In this document: in pieces, positions 25,676 to 36,065 of the stretch
How positions within the stretch are numbered: the first letter of the stretch is position 1
How the letters are laid out: every line of letters starts with the position of its first letter
DNA from: Cepaea nemoralis
Lineage: Eukaryota > Mollusca > Gastropoda > Stylommatophora > Helicidae
Assembly (NCBI GenBank): GCA_014155875.1
Contig: JACEFZ010016116.1
Location: 637,501-701,500, forward strand
Length of the DNA: 64,000 nucleotides
Direction: 5' to 3'
Position numbers and translations under genes: made by a program
The notes under the pieces: generated by a model
What the model was told of the DNA's origin: nothing
Seen by the model: only the letters and a program-made list of their open reading frames with translations
Databases searched by the model: none

Positions 25676-25790
25676 GTTAATTGCCTGGCATATTTCACTG
25701 CAGCTGGCCAGACCTTCACCACAGAAGTCACTCAACGTGAAACAAATTACAACAATGAATCCTCCCATCTGAAATATGCAGCAGACACAT
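25676..25790. repeat. Dispersed repeat E, copy 1
   Basis: Aligns with 42155-42270 (ATTGCCTGGCATATTT, CAGAAGTCACTCAACGTGAA). Read on the minus strand it gives an EGF-like string of Cys (CGEGLASCSEIC), but the other copy shows no such frame. Confidence 0.55.
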
Positions 25791-26199
25791 TCTTTAAGTT
25801 GTATAACAAACAAAATGGACAGACGTTCAGATTCGCTGAAGCAGTTGCTATTTGTATAGCCAAGCCACAGTTGTGTAAACAGAAAAACACGATAGTTGAA
25901 ATTTACCATGGTAGTCAGTTTGAATTACCCTGGGATTTGTGTGCTGTATGTTTCAGCATGTAAGATCCATTCTCTTACAGTGATTTACACTGGGTGATTT
26001 CTGGTGAGATGTAGTGTGTCATGCTAGGCAATAAATTGTGCACCCTGTTGTAATTCTCTTCATTACAGAAAATCAGATATTTGTATCACACGAGAGAACA
26101 TCACCCATTAGAGTGTCATATTACCATGTGTTGTATGATTTGTATTCAACGTATAACGTATTTATCCCGCTCTTGTAGTGGGCGAGGAATGCAAATATT

Positions 26200-26435
26200 G
26201 CCATGTTGTATTTATATCATATTTATATAGTTACTCAGAGAACGAGGGACGAGCTGTCAGGCTGCCAGTATCTCAGATTTGTGTTGTATTTATATCATAT
26301 TTATATAGTTACTCAGAGAACGAGGGGCGAGCAGTCAGGGTGCCAGTATCTCAGATTTGTGTTGTATTTATATCATATTTATATAGTTACTCAGAGAACG
26401 AGGGGCGAGCAGTCAGGGTGCCAGTATCTCAGCTT
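26200..26435. repeat. 73-bp tandem repeat, 3 units
   Basis: Unit GTTGTATTTATATCATATTT followed by ATATAGTTACTCAGAGAACG and CAGTATCTCAGATTT. Confidence 0.9.
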
Positions 26436-26439
26436 TCAA

Positions 26440-27570
26440 GTCTGATCAGGTAAATGATGGCACCATTTATCAGTACAACTGGATACAGACAAAATGACAT
26501 TGCCTCTATCCAGTTTACAGAGCAACTAGACAAGGGCAATATGAAATTGTCTCCCTTCAGTTTACAGAGCAACTAGACTAGGACAATATGACATTGCCTC
26601 CATCCAGTTTACTGGGCGGCACCAATAGAACAAGCAGACATTATATCAGTGCTTAAATTCTCCCCAAAGTGGCCCCCAGCAGATATCAATAAACAAATGC
26701 AGTATTATGTCAATCTGCAATCTCATTGTCTGGAATGTTCCAGGTGACTGGTTTCTATGAAATCGCGCGTGAATTTGTAGAAATGTTTGGTTCCGTTTTC
26801 GCGGCATTTTCTGACCAATCCAATCTTTAACCGAAACGTGTGCTTTTTATGTGTTGACATTGATTCCTACAGTTCTCATTGAAGCCTTAACACTCAATGG
26901 ACGCTGACGATGCCGATTCAATCCTTTTGATAATCTTCTAATGTAGTCGCAGAACATGTTAAGGGTGTTGCCGCACCATCCGAAGGTTCTGACATGAAGA
27001 TACAACTTGCGGGCATGAATGGACATCTATAGAAGACATTTGAAACCAGAAGAAACCACAAAAGAACCAACCAGCCATGTTTCCTGTTTAAATGTTAGTT
27101 GTATTATTGTCCCAACACGCTAAACTATATGTGTAGGTATTTGTTATTTGACCTATGCTTGGCTCACAGACAGTTCTGACACCTAGAGTGCTATAATAAT
27201 GACTGGCTAGGAATGTTGTCCTTATTTGTGAGTTCAATTGGATGATAGAACTGGCTATCGATCACAGACCAGCCATTTGTTCAGTGCAGGATCTGTTTGG
27301 TCGGAAGCCTGCCTGTTCATTCCCTTTGTTGTCTGTCAATGGCATCTCTTAACTGATTTAGCGCCAAACAAAATAATAGGTTTGGGACTCACATGGTACA
27401 TAATCAAACGCCCAAATATTGTAATGTAAATTTGTGTTCACTGGACATTGAAATTGTGGAAGATGCCACAAACAAAAGAAATAACACCATGACCCTAGCA
27501 TGACTATATATCATCCTTCTGTTCAAATGGGAGGTCACATTTGGCGATATATATTATCCTTCGGCACTGA
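26440..27570. other. Intergenic sequence, no gene seen
   Basis: A short CAGTTTACAGAGCAACTAGA duplication at 26510-26600 is the only structure noted. Confidence 0.4.
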
Positions 27571-27574
27571 ACCA

Positions 27575-28540
27575 TTAATCTCTCCAGAATGATTGTACTT
27601 TCTATTCTCCCCGGAACTGACAGTACCAATGTTCCTATATAATATGTGCATTCCTGCAGGTCCTCTTTCTGTGTTCCCGGAACTGACAGTACCAATGTTC
27701 CTCTATAATATGTGCATTCCTATAGGTCCTCTTTCTGTGTTCCCTGGAACTGACAGTACCATTGTTCCTCTATAATATGTGCATTCCTATAGGTCCACTT
27801 TCTGTGTTCCCGGAACTTACAGTACCATTGTTCCCTCTATAATATGTGTATTCCTGCAGGTCCTCTTTCTGTGTTCCCGGAACTGACAGTACCAATGTTC
27901 CCTCTATAATATGTGCATTCCTACAGGACCCCATTCTGTGTTCCCGGGAACTGACAGTACCACTGTTCCTCTATAATATGTGCATTCCTACAGGACCCCA
28001 TTCTGTGTTCCCGGGAACTGACAGTACCACTGTTCCTCTATACTATGTGCATTCCTACAGGACCCCATTCTGTGTTCCTGGAACTGACAGTACCACTGTT
28101 CCTCTATAATATGTGCATTCCTACAGGACCCCATTCTGTGTTCCCGGGAATTGACAGTACCATTGTTCCTCTATAATATGTGCATTCCTGCAGGTCCTCT
28201 TTCTGTGTTCCCAGGAACTGACAGTACCACTGTTCCTCTATAATATGTGCATTTCTGCAGGTCCCCTTTCTGTGTTCCCGGGAACTGACAGTACCATTGT
28301 TCCTCTATAATATGTGCATTTCTGCAGGTCCCCTTTCTGTGTTCCCAGGAACTGACAGTACCACTGTTCCTCTATAATATGTGCATTTTCTGCAGGTCCC
28401 CTTTCTGTGTTCCCAGGAACTGACAGTACCACTGTTCCTCTATAATATGTGCATTTCTGCAGGTCCCCTTTCTGTGTTCCCGGGAACTGACAGTACCATT
28501 GTTCCTCTATAATATGTGCATTCCTGCAGGTCCTCTTTCT
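27575..28540. repeat. About 68-70-bp minisatellite, about 14 units
   Basis: Unit TGTTCCTCTATAATATGTGC, then ATTCCTGCAGGTCCTCTTTC, then TGTGTTCCCGGGAACTGACA. Each unit contains an acceptor-like TTCCTGCAG. Confidence 0.95.
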
Positions 28541-28609
28541 ATGGCAGCTTCAGATTTCCTTCTCTCTGTCCTCCTGACATCTCTTCAGTCTCCCAAACTC
28601 TGTTAAATA

Positions 28610-29252
28610 CGAGGGTAAGTTAATAAGTCAGTCACATATGGCTGTAGAAAAATAACTATAATATAATACGTCTCCCAAACTCTGTTAAATATGATGGGTA
28701 AGTTAATAAGTCAGTCACAAATGGCTGTAGAAAAATAACTGAATATGGTAACAACTTGAAACTAGTTTATGTTTATACATACATTGTCCCTTTATTTCTC
28801 AACATAATTTCCACCAACATTGATGTACTTATCCCATCGTTTTATCAGTTCTCCCAAACCGGCTGCATAGAACTGCGTGCTCTGTTTTCTAAATCACGTT
28901 TTCACTTCACATTCAACTTCGGCGTCATTCGCGAAATGTCTCCCACCAAGGTGGGTTGTCAATGTTTATGCTCACAAATGTTTATCCCGGAAAGCGGCGC
29001 ATAGCTGGGTAGAAAAAGTTATGAGGGCGAGTCAATAAGTAAGTCACACAGTTCTGTGGGATGGCCGGTAAATGAAAACAAAGCACGCAGTTCTATGCAG
29101 CCAGTTTGGGAGGACTGATAAAACGGTGGAAACTATGTTGAGAAATAAAGGGAAAACGTATGTATAAAAATAAACTTGTTTCAAGTTGTTGTCATATTTA
29201 GTTATTTTTCTACAGCCATTTGTGACTTATTAACTTACCCTCGTAATTTGTG
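28610..29252. mobile_element. mariner fold-back: two 3' ends in inverted orientation
   Basis: The left arm (28677-28895) read on the minus strand gives LIKRWDKYINVGGNYVEK and a stop, the usual end of a mariner transposase, followed by about 110 bp to the terminal repeat. The right arm (29080-29252) is the same sequence read on the plus strand. Terminal motif GAGGGTAAGTTAATAAGTCA on the left, TGACTTATTAACTTACCCTC on the right. The left terminus is also duplicated (28590-28668). No complete transposase. Confidence 0.75.
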
Positions 29253-29271
29253 AAGTAGTTCAAGTTAAATA

Positions 29272-30550
29272 ATTGTAATGGCTTTAAAAGATTCTGCTGG
29301 GATACTATCTGGACCAGCAGCTTTTCCATCCTTCAGAAGTGTGATAGCTTTTGTAAATATCTTCCTCAAATGGTTTCTCACAGTTGATATCCTGGTCCAC
29401 TTCTGTAGACTGGATACCAAGAGGGCCACTCAGAGCTGGCCTCTTCGAAGTTCCTCAAAGTATTCAGTCTATAGGTCCATTTGATGTTTAACGTTGGTGC
29501 GAAGTCCTCTTGGTTGATTATATGTTCTTACTAATTTCCTTGACAGTTACATAAATAAACACACTCTCACGCTGATTATACTTCACCTCGACACCGCAAG
29601 GTACAAGAGGAACATGATGAGATGAGATGATATGAGATGAGATGAGTATTGTTTGGCGCTCACAGAAAGAGAAGAAGGAAGTAGAGACTAGAGGACGCAC
29701 TAGACAACATAAAATTTGAAAGCTATAGTTACCGACCAGGATTCGAACCTGTCACCTCCAAATAGCGAGCAGCACCTCGCTGCAGGAACAAGTGTACTTC
29801 GACACATGACCAACTAGGACACTCAAAAAAGTGATCTTCATTAGTCATGTCTATCATACACATGAACCTACAACTATGGAATACAGAAAGAATTTGTATC
29901 AAACCATTGAGATAGCACCATAGGTCTCATAATTTATATTAAACCAGCATAGGTCAAATAACAAACACATCGGACTGTAATGCTATGTTGAGTATTAACA
30001 AACATTTAAAGAGGAGAAATGATTGGTCGGTTCTAATGCTGTACACGTATAACACAGGAAATCAAATGGGTATTAACACAACAGACAGCAGACATTTCAC
30101 AGAAACAAATATCAGAGGACACAACAGACAGCTGACATTTCTGTCTATCATGCCCTCTGATATCTACTTCTGTGAAATGTCTGCTGTCTGTCGTGTCTTC
30201 TGACATCTGTTTCTGTGAAATGTCTCCTAGGAGCACCCATCAATAACTGTGCATGAACTTTACATATTTCTTCAATGAAATTGCATGAATTGTCTATTTG
30301 GAAGCTAGTGGATGTTGAATGTGACAACGAAGTTCCACAACACAGCGACACGTACACACAGAGTCTGCAACAGTGACACGTACACACACACGCCAAAGTT
30401 TGGATCAAACTGTCTTAGAGCGGACAAATAACGAAGAAGAAGAATACTTCTCTAAACAGAGAAATACATTTCTCTTGCTAGATTGGGTTTTATTTTTCTT
30501 CAGATAGATTAAGTATCTTTACTGGAACTTTAACAGACTTGTCCCAAGAT
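29272..30550. repeat. 1.28-kb tandem duplication, unit 1
   Basis: Nearly identical to 30551-31787, with single-base changes and a deletion of about 42 bp in unit 2 (near 31250). It carries a minus-strand LINE fragment at its left end and a tRNA-derived SINE. Confidence 0.9.
29564..29822 (-). mobile_element. tRNA-derived SINE family 5 (duplicate in unit 2)
   Basis: On the minus strand: box A-like TAGTTGGTCATGTG and box B GGTTCGAATCCTGG, then a body ending in (ATCTC)n and ACCTTGCGGTGTCGAGGTGA. That last block also occurs at 53350. Second copy at about 30842-31090. Confidence 0.7.
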
Positions 30551-30708
30551 CTTGTAATGGCTTTAAAAGATTCTGCTGGGATACTATCTGGACCAGCAGC
30601 TTTTCCATCCTTCAGAAGTGTGATAGCTTTTGTAAATATCTTCCTCAAATGGTTTCTCACAGTTGATATCCTGGTCCACTTCTGTAGACTGGGTACCAAG
30701 AGGGCCAC
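30490..30708 (-). pseudogene. LINE reverse-transcriptase fragment across the duplication junction
   Basis: Encodes ITLLKDGKAAGPDSIPAE, the conserved K-A-A-G-x-D-x-I-P motif of non-LTR reverse transcriptases. Copy 1 at 29272 has the same motif cut at the duplication breakpoint. Confidence 0.8.
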
Positions 30709-31787
30709 TCAGAGCTGGCCTCTTCGAAGTTCCTCAAAGTATTCAGTCTATAGGTCCATTTGATGTTTAACGTTGGTGAGAAGTCCTCTTGGTTGATTAT
30801 ATGTTCTTACTAATTTCCTTGACAGTTACATAAATAAACACACTCTCCCGCTGATTATACTTCACCTCGACACCGCAAGGTACAAGAGGAACATGATGAG
30901 ATGAGATGATATGAGATGAGATGAGTATTGTTTGGCGCTCACAGAAAGAGAAGAAGGAAGTAGAGACTAGAGGACGCACTAGACAACATAAAATTTGAAA
31001 GCTATAGTTACCGACCAGGATTCGAACCTGTCACCTCCAAATAGCAGCAGCACCTCGCTGCAGGACAAGTGTACTTCGACACATGACCAACTAGGCACTT
31101 CAAAAAAGTGACTTCATTAGTCATGTCTATCATACACATGAACCTACAACTATGGAATACAGAAAGAATTTGTATCAAACCATTGAGATAGCACCATAGG
31201 TCTCATAATTTATATTAAACCAGCATAGGTCAAATAACAAACACATCGGAGAAATGATTGGTCGGTTCTAATGCTGTACACGTATAACACAGGAAATCAA
31301 ATGGGTATTAACACAACAGACAGCAGACATTTCACAGAAACAAATATCAGAGGACACAACAGACAGCTGACATTTCTGTCTATCATGCCCTCTGATATCT
31401 ACTTCTGTGAAATGTCTGCTGTCTGTCGTGTCTTCTGACATCTGTTTCTGTGAAATGTCTCCTAGGAGCACCCATCAATAACTGTGCATGAACTTTACAT
31501 ATTTCTTCAATGAAATTGCATGAATTGTCTATTTGGAAGCTAGTGGATATTGAATGTGACAACGAAGTTCCACAACACAGCGACACGTACACACAGAGTC
31601 TGCAACAGTGACACGTACACACACACGCCAAAGTTTGGATCAAACTGTCTTAGAGCGGACAAATAACGAAGAAGAAGAATACTTCTCTAAACAGAGAAAT
31701 ACATTTCTCTTGCTAGATTGGGTTTTATTTTTCTTCAGATAGATTAAGTATCTTTACTGGAACTTTAACAGACTTGTCCCAAGATCT
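30551..31787. repeat. 1.28-kb tandem duplication, unit 2
   Basis: Begins within TTGTAATGGCTTTAAAAGAT and ends CTTGTCCCAAGATCT, the same end as unit 1. Confidence 0.9.
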
Positions 31788-32992
31788 GGCACACTGACAG
31801 CCCGGCCACCCGGTTGTAGTTGTACATATAGATATGTGCATTTGCGATGATTACATATATGTTTGTTTTGGTATTTAGAATGTACTGAGAGTAAACCATA
31901 TTATAGTGTAGTCTTATTGATGCTTTTGCCATGTTTGAATCCCCTAAGTGCTGAATACATTATTTTCTTCTCTGATGTCTTGTGTTTTCTCTGACTAATG
32001 TATTGTAATGTTGGTTGGTGAGTTCATTGGTCCCAGTGACATGTGTTGGCATGTGAGTGAGTCTATTAAAATGTGTTGTTATGTTGTTGTGGTATAGTCT
32101 TCATCAATCTCACAAAGCATTTGATCAGTCGTAAGGGTCTGTTAAAGGCGCTAAAGAAGATCGGCTGTCCATTGTGAAATCATCCCAGGACATAATCCAG
32201 TTTGATGATGCATCTTCAGAAGAGTGGAGTTAAGCAAGATTATATACTTGCTCTCACTCTCTTTGGAATATGCTATTCACTGTATTGAAATATAACGTTC
32301 AATGGTCCAGTTTATACAGGCCTGGAACATGGCATGAGTTGTAACAAACGCTGGCTGCATGAGAAGACCGTGTGAAGTGATCCACCACGGCATGGGTGAC
32401 AAAAGCATGAAAAGCGCTCCGGACGTTTTGTGAGAGGACAAAACTTCACCTTCAGGAAGTCAAGACGAAAGCCACGGTCAGTGTCGGACGTGGTTCTGAG
32501 TCCAGTAGAATGGTCATATATTGTGCCCCTACTTTTGTACTTAGAGTGTGTAAAACTGTAATCTCTGAATATTGTGTTTAAGTGAAATGTGGTGTAAATG
32601 ATAATGTAATTCATACAGTATTCGGAGACAAGAGAAGTATAAAACTGTACCCGTGCTGCGTTATTCAAGATGTGTTGAGTTTGATCAAAATCACTAGTTG
32701 TCATGAATACTGCAGTGAAAGAATTGAAACTTAACTCCAGACAATGAGAGAATTAATCACAATGAGAAGACCACAGCACGGCCAGTCAGAAAGTTGTTCC
32801 AGAAATGATGCACAGAAATGGGACACAGACAGAAAGATAATTGACAGTTCGCACCATGGCGAGAGTTCTACAGTTGCTTGTAGCATGAATCACCATGGTC
32901 TGGCAAGAATGCAACAGTGAGGGGTGACGAGGGGATCTGGCAGACGATCAACGCTCAGAGGAATGCCCCTAATGCTGTGATGTCGGTTCCTA

Positions 32993-33023
<31 letters not shown>

Positions 33024-33240
33024 TGTAGCGCTGTGGCGGGATCATCGGTGTCAACCCAAATATGGTCTGTTCCCATTTATCTGCCAATGACAATCAAAAC
33101 GCGTATCAGACATAGGCATACTATTTATGAAGAATGAGTCTAACTCACCTGTGAGCCCTTACTCCCCTGTGGCATACCTTTCGTGATTAGAGTGGTATTA
33201 TTTACATTCACTCATGCTCAGATGGCGGCCTCTACAATGC
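31788..33240. other. Intergenic sequence, no gene seen
   Basis: A minus-strand 130-codon frame (32704-32312) has no recognisable domain. An (AATC)n tract lies at 32993-33022. Nothing else noted. Confidence 0.35.
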
Positions 33241-33247
33241 TCAGAAA

Positions 33248-33420
33248 TTGAGAGCCAAGACCAACATTAGGAGGATACTGATCAGAGAGTTACTTCTGGC
33301 AGATGATGCCGCAATTACGACCAATTTTGAGGAAGAATTACAACATAGTTTCCACACACATGCTTGCATTCACAGAACATCCATGAATAGACACAAACAT
33401 CTGAAACAGTTTGACTTTTA
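33248..33420 (+). pseudogene. LINE reverse-transcriptase fragment (YADD region)
   Basis: RILIRELLLADDAAITTNFE matches the catalytic A-D-D strand of non-LTR reverse transcriptases (usually F/YADD). About 60 codons, then decay. Confidence 0.65.
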
Positions 33421-33785
33421 TAGTGCTAACATGCAGTGATCCAAATGCGAGGTTCAAAAGCAAAGGAATAATATAGTAATTCATTATTTGTAATATTTAT
33501 AAAACACCATATTAGTATTTGTAAATTTGAAGAAATATTAAAATGTTAATACTGAAAATTGGAGTTTGTTATTAATACATGTTAACTGTAGAACATCATA
33601 AAATATTGGGTAAACATGAAATGTACATCTGGATAACAGCAGATCTTTTATCTCAACACACAAAACTCATTTGTCCATTTTACACTTTTATACGGATAAG
33701 CCAGAAGAATGCTGAAAATTAATTGTAAAGCCAAAATGAGCAATATGAACATATTAAGGGGAGCTAAGTCACAAAGACAACTCAT

Positions 33786-34050
33786 CACAAACATCAGTAA
33801 GGAGTGGTTATCATTCTTGGCCACATTATGAGAAGACAAAAACTGGAAACATTGGGACACCCAAAAATATTTGTGGAAAGAGAGATCAATGAAGACAGCA
33901 TGAGAAAATGCTTGAAAGTCTTTGTCATGGCATGGAAGGGAGTCAACATGCGAATTGATCCATACCGCCGGAGATCGCTATTTGTGGAGAGGCATGACCG
34001 CCCATGCCAGCCTGCAAGGCACGGGATGATGATGAAGTTTCTTTTAGGAT
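33786..34050 (+). pseudogene. LINE C-terminal fragment
   Basis: GHIMRRQKLETLG and ERHDRPCQPARHGMMM align with [13 protein letters not shown] and the terminal [10 protein letters not shown] of the better copy at 43830. Heavily decayed. Confidence 0.55.
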
Positions 34051-34789
34051 AAATGGTGAAGTTCTGGTTTTATTCTTTGCTTCTATTGTTAACATTTTGT
34101 ATTTTTATGTCTTGTGATACGCTCTCTTATTTCTGTAGCATTAAATGTACAAAATACATATGCTATTAATATAATATGCTTACGCTTCTCCTATTAGTCC
34201 TCGACTGAGCCATTGAAATTATAACCGACATATTGATAATCACATGTTCTCACATCCTGTAAAGCAACAACAGATTCCCTCCACCTTGCTGTGTCCCTGG
34301 CTGAATGCCAGGTGCCTCAAACATGTCCTGGGTTCTCCATATCAGATACCACAAATCTTCACCGAGTCATCCTGAATGACTTCACTTATACCTTTGTTCT
34401 GTAGTCCATATAGCGACAACTGCATGATGGTCTTTGAATTTCATCTAAAATCATAACCAATGAAATACCGGCGTTTGTAATGGTGTTATCTGATTGGCTG
34501 TTGCCTGTAAACAATCCCTTGTTGCTAATGATGTCAGGTCAGTCGATTCCCATACTTTTTATTTAGGCAAGTTTTGTTGAAGTATGCCAGGTTTGGACAT
34601 TTCCTTCAGCTTGCCCTTTAGTTTCATCCACCATTCAGATGTATGTATAGTACATAACTCTATCTTTATTGTCCATTCTTCAATTATCATCTTTTACATT
34701 ATTGGATTATCTTACAAAACCAAATGTCAGCCAAAGATTACAATCAATGATGAATGCACCACAGGATGGGATTGTCAGTTTATCATAGA

Positions 34790-35105
34790 TTGTCTGCCCA
34801 TGGCATGCAAATGTGCAGAGCAATGAACAGGCTGATAGACTCATCACTGCTGCACCTCTGAGTGGAGAGCTACTTTATGATGAAGGTGATGTGAAGGAAC
34901 AAGTCCTACAAGAAGCTAATGAAAACTGTAAACTGATTAGAGAAATTAGACGCAGACAATCAAAATTTTTTGGGCACGTTATGAAAAGAAGCAAGCTAGA
35001 GAACTTGGTGGCTACTATCAAGAAGTAATTATCTGGATAACGTGGCCATATGGCATGGTCAAGACAAGAACACAGAGCTGATCCACGACTCTGGTGATCG
35101 TGTGA
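34790..35105 (+). pseudogene. Chimeric LINE fragment (RNase H end joined to another LINE C-terminus)
   Basis: NEQADRLITAAPLSGELL resembles the end of an RNase H domain (compare [13 protein letters not shown] at 62050). From about 34895 the sequence switches to [20 protein letters not shown] and then [16 protein letters not shown], the C-terminal block of the family at 43830. Confidence 0.6.
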
Positions 35106-35264
35106 GATAGTTTGATGCTTTTCACATTTATAAAATTTTACACAAATTATCCATGGTATTACATGATTCAATATTGCAGATTTATCAACTAAATTACAAA
35201 TAACCAAAAAACATCCATATTTCTAGGCTATTCTTCTTCTTCTTCTAGGCTATTACAGATGTAA

Positions 35265-35640
35265 AACCTATCTGTGCAATTCATCAATGACAACAGAATG
35301 TACTCTCTAAACAAATGTACAACATGTTTGTTCAACTCATCAATGACAACAGAATGTACTCTCTAAACAAATGTACATCTTGCTTGTATCAATGACTACA
35401 GATTGTAATCTTTAAACAAATATACAAATGTTTGTTCAACTCATCAATAACAACAGAATGTACTCTCTAAACAAATATACAAATGTTCATTTAATTCATC
35501 AATAACAAAATTTACTCTCTAAACAAATGTACAAAATGCTTGTTGAACTCATCAATGACAACAGAATGTACTCTCTAACAAATGTAATACTTGCCTGTGC
35601 AACTCGTCAATGACAACAAAATGTACTCTCTAAACAAATG
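35265..35640. repeat. About 57-bp minisatellite overlapping the neuroglian stop codon
   Basis: Six or seven units containing TGTACTCTCTAAACAAATGT. The right-most unit encodes, on the minus strand, the final Thr-Phe-Val and TAG of neuroglian; the other units lie in its 3' untranslated region. Confidence 0.9.
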
Positions 35641-36065
35641 TTGACGACCCTGGCTTACTGCTGAGGCTGGCGGTGCTAGAAGCAATGCTGGATCCAATGT
35701 TATAATAAGGGTCATGGTCACGTCCGTTGCCCTGGCGATGGTCAGAATTGTAGTTCTCATGATCATCATACTGGCTGTCATAAGTAGCAAAGCTTTCATC
35801 TCTGTTGTCATTGTAATACTCAGTGTCTCTATATCTGCTGGCTGGTGTTTGCCAGGTGTTGTCGTCCAAGTCGACATTGCTGTAACGGTCATTTTGTTCA
35901 TGCTGATTTTCCTCCGCATCAAACTGTTCAGATGCTCTGTCACTGTAACCTTGATGGTTGTCGTTGGGCAGGTGGTAGGGATCATGCTTCTGTGTGTCAC
36001 CGTTGTGGTAGCTCTGGAGGACCTTTCTAAACCCGCCTTCATCTGCCTCATCAGCATCGTTGTAG
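35630..36065 (-). CDS. Nrg: Neuroglian terminal exon: cytoplasmic tail and stop
   Basis: Acceptor TTTCTGTCTACAG; 436 nt to TAG. The tail is rich in Asp, Asn, Tyr, His and Gln and contains [12 protein letters not shown], comparable in place to DEGGFHEY of Drosophila neuroglian. It ends [10 protein letters not shown]. No FIG(Q/A)Y motif is present. A minisatellite shares the last codons, and another array copies the acceptor. Confidence 0.9.

Noticed and set aside
25655..25760. Possible minus-strand EGF-like exon (CGEGLASCSEIC)
   Set aside because: The same sequence is a dispersed repeat with a second, non-coding copy at 42155-42270, and an in-frame stop follows.
29734..29822. Possible tRNA gene (GGTTCGAATCC box B)
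   Set aside because: No complete cloverleaf: the acceptor and anticodon arms do not pair. It is the head of a SINE that continues for about 170 bp.
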